This document shows, in pieces, positions 33,933 through 44,400 of a DNA stretch of 62,697 nt (position 1 is the first letter of the stretch; each line of letters opens with the position of its first letter). The stretch lies in IMG/VR virus record IMGVR_UViG_3300034418_005398, positions 1 through 62,697 of that record, one strand, 5' to 3'. A program made the position numbers and the translations under genes. The stretch comes from a virus. The notes under the pieces are model-generated. The model did no database searches. It was not told the DNA's origin and saw only the letters and a list, made by a program, of their open reading frames with translations.

Positions 33933-34991
33933 ATGGTATTTGACCCCAAAAAGTTAGGCGAAGAAGCGGATCAGCTTATTCAAACCCTGAATCAACAGCA
34001 GGCGCAGGCAGCAGAGGCAGAAGAACCAGCTGAAGCGGCAGTTGAAGATCAGGCGATAGAGATGGAAGCCGACGCTATCGCGGATGATGAGGTCGTAGCA
34101 ATAGACGATCAAGGAACTAGCGACCACACCGATGAGTCGCCAGAGGCCGAACCGCAAGCGGCTACAGACAGCGAGGCTATCGCCGAACTGCGCAAGCAGA
34201 TAGAGGCATCCGAGCAGAAGTGGCGCGTTTTGCAGGGGATGATTAACAAGAAAGATCAAGAACTAGAGGCTATGCGGGAACTGTTCGCTCAAGTTGAGTC
34301 AACACCCCCCGCCGCAGAGGAGCAGAAGTTGTCGGTGCCGCAGGCGACACCACAGCTGACGCAAAAAGACGTCGAGGAGTATGGTAGTGAGCTAGTAGAT
34401 ATGGTTAAGCGCGCTGCGCAAGACGTATCTAATAGCACTACAGCCGATATTCTACATTTAGTAGAAGAAAGGCTAAAGAAACTCGAAGGTTCTGTACAGA
34501 CTGTAGAACAGTCTACCGCTCGTACAGCACAAGAAGTCTTCTTTGATAGTCTGACTAAATCAGTACCAAGTTGGCAACAGCTAAATACTGATGAAACGTT
34601 CTTGAACTGGCTTAACCAGCCAGAGCCGATGGTAGGAGCGCCAAGACTGCAACTATTGCAAGATGCAGTGGCTAAGCAAGACGTTCGACGGGCAGCGTCG
34701 TTTTTCAATACATTTGAACAACTTATGGGTGTATCTGAAGAACCTGCGTCAACGGAAGAACTTGCTGAAACCGAAGCCTCCGCACCTAGCGAAAAGCTGG
34801 CTAAGAAAGTTGTTCCCGGCAGAGGGCGAGCCGCAACGCCTAAAGGCCAAGGTGGTAAAATGGAGTGGGATCGTAAGTCCATCGCCAAGTTATATGATGA
34901 CAAACGTTTGGGTAGAATTTCACCTAAAGAGTTTGATAAACTTGAACGCGATTTATTCCGAGCGCAATCCGAAGGTAGGATTGCAGTTTAA
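33933..34991 (+). CDS. Capsid scaffolding protein
   Basis: This 352-residue protein precedes the major capsid gene. It has an acidic, Gln/Ala/Glu-rich N-terminal half (QQAQAAEAEEPAEAAVED) and a coiled coil (AIAELRKQIEASEQKW). It ends in a basic helical segment (WDRKSIAKLYDDKRLGRIS, FDKLERDLFRAQSEG), the usual coat-binding end of scaffolds. It would guide coat assembly into the prohead and then leave or be degraded. No protease gene is recognisable beside it. The start ATG follows GAGGAAG. Confidence 0.8.
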   Translation: MVFDPKKLGEEADQLIQTLNQQQAQAAEAEEPAEAAVEDQAIEMEADAIADDEVVAIDDQGTSDHTDESPEAEPQAATDSEAIAELRKQIEASEQKWRVLQGMINKKDQELEAMRELFAQVESTPPAAEEQKLSVPQATPQLTQKDVEEYGSELVDMVKRAAQDVSNSTTADILHLVEERLKKLEGSVQTVEQSTARTAQEVFFDSLTKSVPSWQQLNTDETFLNWLNQPEPMVGAPRLQLLQDAVAKQDVRRAASFFNTFEQLMGVSEEPASTEELAETEASAPSEKLAKKVVPGRGRAATPKGQGGKMEWDRKSIAKLYDDKRLGRISPKEFDKLERDLFRAQSEGRIAV

Positions 34992-35017
34992 TATGGGCCT
35001 AACTCTAGGAGAGTAAC

Positions 35018-35938
35018 ATGGCATATCCTCACGCAAGCGGGACAGTATCGTATAGCGGTACTTTTATCCCAGAAATCTGGTCAAAAAAGCTCATCGAAAA
35101 GTTCTACGATGCGACTGTATTGACTGCTATTTCTAACACCGACTACGAAGGTGAAATTCGTAGCCAAGGTGATATGGTAAAGATTCGCACCATTCCCACC
35201 TTGACCATCAACGACTATTCTTCTGGTCAAACTCTGGTAAACCAGCGTCCAGAAAGCGAAATCGTTGAACTCCTTATCGACAAGGGTAAGTATTGGTCTG
35301 CGATTGTTGACGATGTACAAGACATACAGGCTGACCTTGAACTCATGAACATGTGGGCAGGGGACGCGTCAGAGCAGATGAAGATTCGGGTTGACACCGA
35401 AGTTTTGGGTTCTATTGTTCCCGACTTCGCTGCTGAGAACAAAGGCGCTGCCGCCGGTCGTATCTCTGGCAACATCAACCTTGGCGCTACTGGCACTCCG
35501 CTGGCAGTAACTAAGTCTAACATCCTTGACACTATCCTTGATATGGGTCAAGTGCTGGACGAGCAAAACCGCCCCGAGACTGGTCGTTTCTTGGTTATGC
35601 CTTACTGGGCGACTACTCTGCTCAAGAAGTCAGACATCAAAGACGCGTCTTTGACTGGTGACGGCTCATCGCCTCTCCGTAACGGACGAGTTGGTATGAT
35701 TGACCGCTTTGAGATTTATCAGAGCAACAACCTGCCTAAAGTCGTTGACGGCGGCAACAACGCCTTTAACTTCATCGCGGGCGTAAAGAACGGTCTGACG
35801 TTTGCTTCTCAGCTGACCAAGACTGAATCTCTGCGCGCAGAGTCTACTTTCGGTAACATCATGCGTGGCCTGCAAGTTTATGGCTACAAAGTTATCGACG
35901 GCAAGTCTCTCACCGCTGCTTACGCTTACAAGGGATAA
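35018..35938 (+). CDS. Major capsid protein
   Basis: This 306-residue protein, next to the scaffold gene, has the features of an HK97-fold coat of the P22/podovirus kind: an N-terminal IPEIWSKKLIEKFYD helix, an E-loop-like stretch, NIMRGLQVYGYKVIDGKSL near the end and a LVMPYWATTLLKKSDIKD core. The strong ribosome site CTAGGAG lies nine bases upstream. Codon use is visibly biased towards CGT, GGT, AAC and CTG compared with the neighbouring tail genes, as expected for a highly expressed gene. Confidence 0.88.
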   Translation: MAYPHASGTVSYSGTFIPEIWSKKLIEKFYDATVLTAISNTDYEGEIRSQGDMVKIRTIPTLTINDYSSGQTLVNQRPESEIVELLIDKGKYWSAIVDDVQDIQADLELMNMWAGDASEQMKIRVDTEVLGSIVPDFAAENKGAAAGRISGNINLGATGTPLAVTKSNILDTILDMGQVLDEQNRPETGRFLVMPYWATTLLKKSDIKDASLTGDGSSPLRNGRVGMIDRFEIYQSNNLPKVVDGGNNAFNFIAGVKNGLTFASQLTKTESLRAESTFGNIMRGLQVYGYKVIDGKSLTAAYAYKG

Positions 35939-35950
35939 GGAGACTGACCT

Positions 35951-36397
35951 ATGGCGACTTATAACGCTTACCCCGGCGCTGACGGGGCACTGATCGTAGA
36001 CGGCAACGGTAGCAATGCTGCTGGCGCCCCTGCGGTAACTGTACTGGATGGTACTTTTGACGCCTCCTTGCTGAACCTTGCTGCTAACGATGTAGTACAA
36101 GTAATCAAAGTGCCCAAGGGTACCTTGGTTCTGAACGTTATGTACGAGGTAATCAACGGTGACGCTACTCAAACTGTCAACATCGGCGACGGTGCTGACG
36201 TAGACGGTTGGGTTGCGGCGGCTAGCGTCGCTACTGCTGGGGCTATCGGTCTCGGCGCTGGTGCGCTCGCCAGTGCTGGCGGCAAGTTCTATTCCGCTGA
36301 CGACACCATCGACATTGAGTGCCCCACTGCTGGTGCGCACGACACAATGAAGATTCGTGTCTTTGCCCACGCCGTTATGTGCGGCGTTGCTGGCTAA
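35951..36397 (+). CDS. Head decoration / head-fibre-like protein (148 aa)
   Basis: This Gly/Ala/Val-rich beta protein (GADGALIVDGNGSNAAG, VIKVPKGTLVLNVMYEV, TAGAIGLGAGALASAG) follows the capsid gene directly and is closed by a strong terminator. Position and size fit a capsid-surface decoration protein; similar phage proteins are also described as head-fibre components. Like the capsid gene, it uses highly expressed-type codons. Confidence 0.65.
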   Translation: MATYNAYPGADGALIVDGNGSNAAGAPAVTVLDGTFDASLLNLAANDVVQVIKVPKGTLVLNVMYEVINGDATQTVNIGDGADVDGWVAAASVATAGAIGLGAGALASAGGKFYSADDTIDIECPTAGAHDTMKIRVFAHAVMCGVAG

Positions 36398-36421
36398 TCG
36401 GTCCGTTTTGTGGGACTCTTT

Positions 36422-36449
36422 AGGGGAGCTATGCTCCCCTCTTTTTATT
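36422..36449 (+). terminator. Intrinsic terminator after the capsid/decoration genes
   Basis: AGGGGAGC, a TAT loop, GCTCCCCT and then CTTTTTATT form a perfect 8-base stem with a T-rich tail, 24 bases past the decoration gene stop. It would end most transcription of the capsid unit and lower expression of the genes downstream. Confidence 0.9.
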
Positions 36450-36463
36450 AAGGAATGTGAATT

Positions 36464-36694
36464 ATGCCTAAGATGCTTCGACACGAAAAAACGGGTGATT
36501 TGTATATCTATACCGCTGCATTAGCGACCCGAGAAGATATGGTAGAGGTAGAAGACGAGCCTACGCCGGAGCCTACCCCTGCACCTAAGCCAAAAGCTAA
36601 AGCTAAGCCAAAAGCTGAGCCTAAGCCTATCGTTGAGGAAGAATCTGAAGTAAAATCAGAGGATGACCTAGACTCTCTCTTTGGCGAGGAGTAA
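36464..36694 (+). CDS. Low-complexity Pro/Lys/Glu protein (76 aa)
   Basis: After a 25-residue start (PKMLRHEKTGDLYIY, ATREDMVEVED) the protein is a low-complexity run of Pro, Lys, Ala and Glu (PKPKAKAKPKAEPKPIVEEE). It ends in an acidic DDLDSLFGEE. It lies between the terminator and the adaptor gene. The charged linker with an acidic tail could be a flexible partner at the head-tail junction. The final LDSLF recalls the end of the probable ssDNA-binding protein. Function unknown. Confidence 0.55.
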   Translation: MPKMLRHEKTGDLYIYTAALATREDMVEVEDEPTPEPTPAPKPKAKAKPKAEPKPIVEEESEVKSEDDLDSLFGEE

Positions 36695-36697
36695 TAC

Positions 36698-37330
36698 ATG
36701 ACCGGCTCAGAGTTAATCGCGTATACACGCACGTTGTTGGCTGATTCTACTGAGCCGTATCTTTGGTCAGACGACTTCCTACTAACCGCTCTGCAAGAGG
36801 CGGAGCGGCTATTTTGTATGCGCACGCACCTGAACGTAGTAGAGGAGTCGGTGACCACAGCTGCGGACTCCAGCACCTACGCGTTACCAGAAAACACACT
36901 AAAGGTTGTCTTCGCACACATAGACGACACGCCTGTAGACCGGCTAACTGCGCCAAGCAGTACTGTCTATCTGCGTAGTGCTAGGGGTAAGCCTACGGGG
37001 TATGTTACTGGTTTTCCCACACGCAATGTTACGTTTTACCCCACACCAGATGCCGCGTACATTGTAGATTTAATTATAGCCGCCTTGCCCGAAGAAGGGT
37101 TTGGCGCTAGCGACGATCCGGTTGTCCCTGCTGAGTGGCAGTTGCTGCTCGCGGACTTCGCGGCACACAAAGCACTTATCACTAACGATGTAGATGGTAA
37201 CAACGTAGGCACTGCGACGACGTTTATGCAGCGCTGGGAGCTTGGCGTTCTGGAAGCTAAGCGTATGGACTATCTGCTACGCACATCGCCCCGTGCGCCC
37301 CTGCGCTCGTGGACAGGAGGTAAACGGTAA
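36698..37330 (+). CDS. Head-tail adaptor (tail tubular protein A-like)
   Basis: The 210-residue protein begins TGSELIAYTRTLLADS and has the helical-bundle and beta layout of podovirus adaptor proteins that sit under the portal. In order come a helix with LLTALQEAERLF, a beta region VTFYPTPDAAYIVDLIIAA, and a helical end with FAAHKALITNDVDGNN and YLLRTSPR. Position after the capsid genes and before the ejection-type proteins supports this. Start three bases after the previous stop. The call is by architecture. Confidence 0.7.
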   Translation: MTGSELIAYTRTLLADSTEPYLWSDDFLLTALQEAERLFCMRTHLNVVEESVTTAADSSTYALPENTLKVVFAHIDDTPVDRLTAPSSTVYLRSARGKPTGYVTGFPTRNVTFYPTPDAAYIVDLIIAALPEEGFGASDDPVVPAEWQLLLADFAAHKALITNDVDGNNVGTATTFMQRWELGVLEAKRMDYLLRTSPRAPLRSWTGGKR

Positions 37331-38445
37331 TGGCTAGAAACCCGGCACTAGAGAGGGAACAAGCAGCTTCGCTTACACAGGCGCTAGGCATCCCCACTAA
37401 CTCTAGCAATAACAGCGGTATAGCGCGCGCTCGTGCTAACCAAAGGGGGAACCCTGCGCCCCCTGCGCCCCCTGCGCCCCCTGCGCCCCCTGCGCCCCCT
37501 GCGGATACAGCCCCTGCGGGTAAGGCTGACACTGCCCCGTTGCAAAATACAAACCTTAACGATTCGCCCGATATGGGCCAGCGTATAGATAGGGACCAGC
37601 GTATAAAAGACAGTGTGGCCCGAACTTTTGCCTTTACGCCCCCTCAGTACTCGGCTGATGATTTGACCCGCAGGGCTATTGACCTCGCGTCTTCTGCCGA
37701 GTTTATGCCCCGCTACGAGAGCCGTACGGCTATCAATATCCCTAACAGACAGCAGGCTATGCGCGAGAATCTGGCTATGGAGCGGGCCGCTAAGCAGGGT
37801 GATTTCTACGACCGCATGAACCAAGTCGGCTTTGTTACGCCAGACTTGCTCAGAATGGCTATTCAAGACCGCCAAGCGTCTAGGGCGCTGGCCGCAGATA
37901 GCGTCCGCGAAGGTGGGCGCCAAGGGTTGTTGTCCCAGAAGCAGGCGCTCGACGAAGCACGGCTAGCCGAGGAGATTGGGCAGGCTGAGTATAAGTCTGG
38001 CGTTGACCGTAACGCGATGCAACGGGATTTGGCGCAGATTCTAGCGAATGCCGGCTTGCAGCAGAGGGCTACGGATGTGGCCGAGCTGGGTAACATCCTT
38101 GCTAACAACCTAGGGGTAACGCAAGCCAATATAGGCGGTCTCGAAACGTACTTAAATTTGACTAGAGACTCTGTGACGGGTCAAGACAAAGACCCCTTCG
38201 GGCGGTCGCAGGGAGTTAGAGACCTGCTGGAGATGCTAGGACTAGACCCGGAAAAATACGCCGAGCCGGGTAGAGTACGGCTTGCCGATGGCGGCGAAGT
38301 TAGTATGGAAAACCCCACAGCCGAAGGCAAAACGGCTGGGCTAGACACGGGCGACTATGTGTTCCCTGCGGAAGCCGTGCGGTTTTACGGCATGAAGACT
38401 ATTAAAGCGATGGTCGAAAAAGCGATGATGGCGGATGATGCTTAA
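37330..38445 (+). CDS. Virion/ejection-type protein with (PAP) repeat and DGG motif (371 aa)
   Basis: The N-terminus has a perfect DNA repeat encoding Pro-Ala-Pro units (five copies of CCCTGCGCC at 37452-37496). Residues 100-330 are helical and charged. The C-terminus reads LADGGEVSMENPTAEG, then TGDYVFPAEAVRFYG and a helical end. This end matches that of the 252-residue protein at 30864-31622. It directly precedes, with stop/start overlap, the giant ejection-type gene, so it probably works with it in the internal core or DNA ejection. Confidence 0.6.
   Translation: MARNPALEREQAASLTQALGIPTNSSNNSGIARARANQRGNPAPPAPPAPPAPPAPPADTAPAGKADTAPLQNTNLNDSPDMGQRIDRDQRIKDSVARTFAFTPPQYSADDLTRRAIDLASSAEFMPRYESRTAINIPNRQQAMRENLAMERAAKQGDFYDRMNQVGFVTPDLLRMAIQDRQASRALAADSVREGGRQGLLSQKQALDEARLAEEIGQAEYKSGVDRNAMQRDLAQILANAGLQQRATDVAELGNILANNLGVTQANIGGLETYLNLTRDSVTGQDKDPFGRSQGVRDLLEMLGLDPEKYAEPGRVRLADGGEVSMENPTAEGKTAGLDTGDYVFPAEAVRFYGMKTIKAMVEKAMMADDA
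37452..37496 (+). repeat. Five tandem copies of CCCTGCGCC (Pro-Ala-Pro codons)
   Basis: Five perfect 9-base units plus a partial sixth code for a Pro/Ala linker near the N-terminus of the DGG-motif protein. Such repeats can change length by slippage without shifting the frame. Length variation between relatives would confirm this. Confidence 0.9.
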
Positions 38446-41400
38446 TGTCCTTACTAAACCCGACTCCCGAGGAGATTGCACGCGGGTCTAGCCTGCTGGC
38501 GCCCCTCCGACCCGACTACAACCAAGCAATCGACCTTGCCGATCAAGGGGCAGGGCTTAGGCGCGTCTCTGATTTAGGAGTAGACTTCCTTAGTGGGATT
38601 GCCGCCATCCCGCAGGGCGTTGCTGGGCTGGTTCCCGGTTTGGGCGGGGTTAGTCAAGGGATAGGCGAGCTTAGGCAGGGTATGGGCGAAGCCCTGTACT
38701 CTCCGCAAAGGCAAGCAGAACAGGCGAGGCTTGCGCAAGAGCTAGCCCAAACAGAAGGGTTTTTCGATGACGCGGGGACGTACCTCCGCGCTATTGCACG
38801 CGACCCAGCATTGGGCGTGGGCGCTCTTGTGGAAACCTTGCCGGCTCTAGTCGCCACTAGACAAGTAGGTCTAGGACTTGGCGCTGCCGCTCCTAAGTTG
38901 TCTGCTCCAGCGCGAGCGGCTATCGCCGAGGGCACCGTAGCAGGTGCTCTGGCCGCTGGCGCTATTGGCGAGGAAGGGGGCGATTACTTTCAGCGTTTAG
39001 CGGGTATCCCCGCTGGTATCGCTACCGGTTTAATCTCTGGGGGAAGCAACCGACTCATCGGCAAAATGGCCCAACAGCAAGGGCTAACGGGTGCCGTGGG
39101 TCGAGGGCTAGAGCAAGCTGGCGATATTGACATCGCCCTTGTAGGCGGAGCCGGTGCAGGTAAAGGCCGGCTTTTGAACCGTATGGCGCTGGGCGGCATC
39201 CGCGAGGGTGTGTTTGAAGAACTGCCCCAGTCGCTCTCAGAACAGGCTATAACGAACTTAGCCCTTGGCGAAGACATAACCGAAGGGTTAGGCTCTGCGG
39301 CGGCTGGCGGGCTTCTCCTTGGCTCTGCTATGGGCGCAGGGTTTACTGGGATTCGCGGCGCCACCCCCGAGCCTGTCCCCGAACGCTACGTTCCCACGCG
39401 CCGAGAAACCACCGAACTCCCAGAGGCGGGGCAGGAAGTAGAGCGCCTTAGCCGTGCCAAGCGCGAGGGCGTAAGAACCAAGAGCGGAGAGCTATTTAAA
39501 ACAGAAGGCGCCGCCAAAGCAGCCCTGACCCGTCGAGGCGACAACGCGGCGGACTTCGACATTATCCGAACAGGTGGCGGCACTAGAGAAAACCCGACGA
39601 TAGGGTTTACCGCTATACGGCGTGAAGACGCAGAAGGGGTTGATTTTGAGACTCGGCAACAGGCGGCGGCAGGAGCGGAAGCAAGTGCCGAAGATAGGCA
39701 AGCCGCGCGTGCTACGCTGGAAACAGAACTCAAGGGCATAAAAGGCATAGGCAAGAAGTCTATCGACGCCGTGCTCAACGTGAAGTCAGCGGCGGAACTA
39801 GAAGCCTTACCCACATCTGTACTCAGCAACAGCCGCAAGCAGACAATTTTAAACAGCGATGCGTTTAAAACGTACGTAGAGCAGGGAGCTATACCCGACT
39901 TTCGTGGCACAGACCCTAAAGGCGCCGCGCCGGTGACTCCCGCTGAATTTATAGACCAAGACACGGCGCAACAAGAAGCCGCGCCGGTGACTCCCGCTGA
40001 ATTTATAGACCAAGACACGGCGCAACAAGAAGCCGCGCCAGACCAACCTACGCAAAAGGTTGCGGTTGAGGACGGCTTTGACGGCATATTTGACTCGCTT
40101 GACTTAGAAGAAAGCGACACTATTCCGCCGGTAAAAGCCAAGGCTAAGGCAGAAGATGTTAAGCCTAAGTTGATTAATTTAGGCCGTAGGCTGACTAGCA
40201 CGAACTTTGAAGAAGCGTTCGGTACGCCGATGGCTAATTCGCTAGACGAGGTGTATGGCGACCCCGGCACTACTACTAACGGCGTAATAGAGAAGAAGTT
40301 GATGACGCCAGACATGTTTAAAGCTGTGGCGCACTTAGCGAGAGGCATCACCCCCGCCGAAGCCAGTCGAGCCGCAAGCGACAAAAACGAGAGAGGAGTC
40401 CGCAATACTATAAATCTGGTGAACGCCATAAATAAATGGCTGGACACCGACAACAACGCGCAAAGCCGACAGCTTGTAGCGGCGTTTGAAGAACTGCACA
40501 GGGCTACGACGTCGTATGAGATGTTCACTAAAGTCTACCCTAGTACCCGCATGCTTCAAGTCGGAGCAACCAATGAGCTAGAGCCGAACAGGTCGATACC
40601 GGGGCCAGACTTTGCCGCTGAACAAGACATAGCGTTTACGCCCGAGGAATTAGACGCGCAGGCCGATTTAGTCCGAGGTGTAGTGTCCACTCCACCAGAG
40701 AAATCTGGGCTTGGCGTGATTTCGTTGGAAGCCCGTGCGCAGAGAATCGCCGACGCGATCGATGAAATAGAACAGCTGGTTGGTAGAAACAACCTGCGAG
40801 TAGTTCAGTGGCTGATGAAACGCGATACGCAAAGGGCGCAGGGTGAGGTCACTTCGGTTACCAAAGGGTCGAATTATGAGTCGTCCCCCGCGATTAGATT
40901 CCACATCTATAACCGGCGGTATCGTGAAGGCCAGCTTTTTAACTTTAGCCCAGAAAGAACCCAAACTAGAGACGCGGTTGACCAAGCGATAGAAGTGCCG
41001 GGCATTGCCCCTGACGAGAAGGTAACCTACGGGTATAACAGCGTAGTAGGGCAAACGACTTCGGGGCGACCCGTTGCCAAAACTAACACGCCTAGACTGG
41101 CTAAGCTGATAGACCAGCGTTTAGCGGAAAAAAGAGCCTCTACACCTGTAGGCGCTATGCTTGCGCACTATAGAGACGTCTCGCCTTCGCCTACCACCAA
41201 ATTGCTGGCGGGCCACTTACTAAAAATAGGTGAGCGCAACGGGTTCTTTAACAACATAGAACTTATTATTAGCCCCGTAGACGCAAAAAGCGCCGAAGCG
41301 TATGGGTTGGTTCAGCCCCGTGCTGTAGGTAGCGCGCAGTACACAATGTTTTTAGCGTCAGACGGCCAAAACGAAGCTATCGTTTTGCACGAGGTTATGC

Positions 41401-44400
41401 ACGCTGTAACGCTAGGCGCGCTTAGGCAACGTCGCGACCCAGAGATTATCGCCGCGTTAGACGCTTTGCGGAGTGAGTTTAGGAGTGAGTTTAAAAGCCG
41501 CTTCAAAATAGTTGAGGACAAGCTGAAGTTTGACCGAACAGGTCTAAACCCAACACTTGAGCTTTCACCGGAAGAACTATCCCAGCTATATACCATAATA
41601 AGCGAGACCGACCCGGCTGAGTACCAAGGGAGAGGGTATGCTAGTTACGGCGCGACTGACCCCGGCCTTGACGAGTTTGTAGCGTACGGCATGACCGATG
41701 CTACGCTCCAAAAAGTTATGGCCGCTACCCCTATACGAGACAAAGCAACTCTAAAGGCGGCTAAAGCAGGCGGGGCAAAAAACTTGTGGCAGTTTTTTGT
41801 TACGAGAATAAAGGCACTGCTAGGCATCAAAGCCGTGAAAAACTCCATGCTGTCCAGCTACATGGACGCCACGTCTTCATTGTTGGGTAACATTTATGCT
41901 CGGTCCGATGACTCGTTGACCGCGTTCGCGTTCTCTGCCGATAAAAAAGGCAAACCCGCCGCAGTAAAGGCCGCTATAGACTTCAATAACCTACCCCCTG
42001 ACATGGTGGCGAAGTCGCAGAGCGCCAAGCAAAAGGCCGCAGAAAGCAACAAAGGCCGTGAAAAGGTCACCGAGGACACTAATAAGTTTAGAGAAGATGA
42101 AAAGAAAAAGCGGCAAGATGCGGCGGCAGAAGCTGAGCAAGCGCGATTTGACGAGGTAGCGGCGGGTAAAGCAGAAACAGCCGTGCCGCAAGCTAAACGC
42201 AAAACCAGACAAGACCTTACTGTGTTTGACCAACTAGGTCGCACCACTATGAACGCCGTGGCACAACTGTTTGGGAAAGAGACGTGGGCGCAGTTAGTGG
42301 ACGGCTTGGGTAAATGGTCGGCGGACAAATTTGCCAACTTCGTATCCCAAGAGAACCCGCTGTCTGCCGCTGTCCGCGCCGTAGTGGTTGGTGTCGTAGA
42401 TAAATACGGCACGACCGAGCAATTCCGCAACTTGCTCCACGAGTACGCGCGCAATAGGCAAAACGTGTCGGCTACAGCGTATGCCGCCTATGAGACTTTG
42501 CGGAGCATGGACTCAAACGCGCAACAGGCGCTGGTTGACTACCTTGGTGAGCGCGACGACGATAAGCTAGCCAAAGCGCTAAACAACCCTGCGCACGTAG
42601 ATATGGTAAAGAAGACAGTGGCCGGTATGGAAGAACTGCTGTCAGAAGCCAAGCGCCTGCGCGTTATGCGCGAAGGGCAGGAAGACTTCACGCTAGACGA
42701 CATACTTGCGCTGTCCGACAACCCGCGCTACCGCCGTATGATTGATCGCGCTGCGGGCAACGTAGGTATTTCAGAGGCCGCTAGAGCTAAGAACTTTAAA
42801 ACAGCCACGCAGTCTATGGACTGGGTTATTACGAAGAACGGCAAGCAACTCAGCAGTCTGAAGCCGGGCCGCGATTTTTACAAAATGTACAACGCCGCTA
42901 CCGGGGACACGTACTTTGTAGAACAAGGGATTGACGAAAATCTTGTTAGGAGCAAAAACCTCGTACCTGACATGGACGACCTTTTGCCCTACAGAACCGA
43001 AAAGTTGCTATCCCAAACCGACGTACGTATGTCTCGCCGCCGAACCGTGGAGGAGATGGGCACAGAGCGCAACCCTGTACAGGTTGTAGCCTCGCTCACA
43101 GCAACCATGCAGGATATGTCGCGCCGTATTGAAGGTGCTCGTATGAACACGGCGGCACTCGTAGCGCAAGAAGGCTTAAAGGACGCTAAGTGGATACTAG
43201 ATGAGGAGGAACTAAAGAAAATCCAACAAGAATCGAGCGAGGAAATTCCAAAAGGCTCGTTACTAGACGCTGGCTCTAAAGCGATGGACCCCAAAGAGCT
43301 TCTTAGAAAGGCGAGACGACCGGGAACGTGGGTTCGCATCCCCGAGGACGCTTCTGAGTGGGGTGACCTGCAAGGTAAGTGGATGGCTGGCCCTGCGTAT
43401 GCGTCGATGGAGGATTACTTCAGCGAAGAAGCCTTGGTAGACGCAGGCGTAGCGCGTACCGCTATGCGTACGTGGAAGAAGTTTAAGACAGTCTACAGCC
43501 CCGTCGCTCACATGAACAATGTGATGGGCAACGTCATACTCTCGTACTATCACGATTTACCGGCGGGCAATATCGCACAAGCCGCTCAACTTATTATAAA
43601 CGGCGCTCGCGGCAAGCTGACTGGGCAAGACCTCAAGCTGTACGAGGAGTTTATGACGTCCGGCGCTACTCTCGGTGCGTTTAACGTGGCGGAAGTGAGC
43701 AGAGACGCGCAGACGTCTTTAGACGCGCTCGGCAAAAACTACAAAGGCAAAGACGGCGGCATCCGCAACCTAGTGGCGGTGCTTACGGAGATGGAGGGCA
43801 CCTTCGCTAAGCTGGCCGTTGGCCGCGACGCCCTAGCCGCCGGCATCAGAAAGGGCGACGCGGCGCTTGCCGATATTTACAGCAACCAAGATAACGTGTT
43901 CCGACTCGCGGCGTACATGACGCGCATCCAGCAAATCAGGGAGCGCAAGGGCGGCATTGGCGCCGCTGATAAAGACGAAGCCGCACGGTTTGCCAAAGAA
44001 GCGTTTGTAGACTACGCGATTACCGCCCCGTGGATCGTCGCCGCGCGGAACTCAGTACTGCCGTTTGTGGCGTGGCCGTACCGCATGATCCCTCTGCTGT
44101 CTAAGTTGATGCTTACAAAGCCGTGGAAAGCCGCCGCAACGCTCGGCGCCGTACACGTACTGAACAGCGTGTTCACATCTATGGCTGGAGACGACGACGA
44201 AGAAGAAGGCCGACTACTCCTAGATAATTACATGCAACACAACATCTGGGGCGTACCGGGCGTGCCTTCTTACATTCGTATGCCGTTTGGAGACGAGGAC
44301 AACCCAGTGTACTTCGGCGTCGGTCGTATGATCCCACTGGCTGATGTGCTCAACCTTGCGAACACGGGCGTCCCGCAGACGCTAGCGCCAGCTGGCCCAC

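Noticed and set aside
35666-36484. Antisense open frame opposite the capsid and decoration genes
   Set aside because: It crosses the terminator and two well-supported sense genes and has a low-complexity Ser/Val/Arg composition.
39386-40528. Long antisense open frame of about 380 codons opposite the giant protein gene
   Set aside because: It is a shadow of the sense codon bias, is Ser/Arg/Ala-rich with no domain, and lacks a fitting ribosome site in a minus-strand operon.
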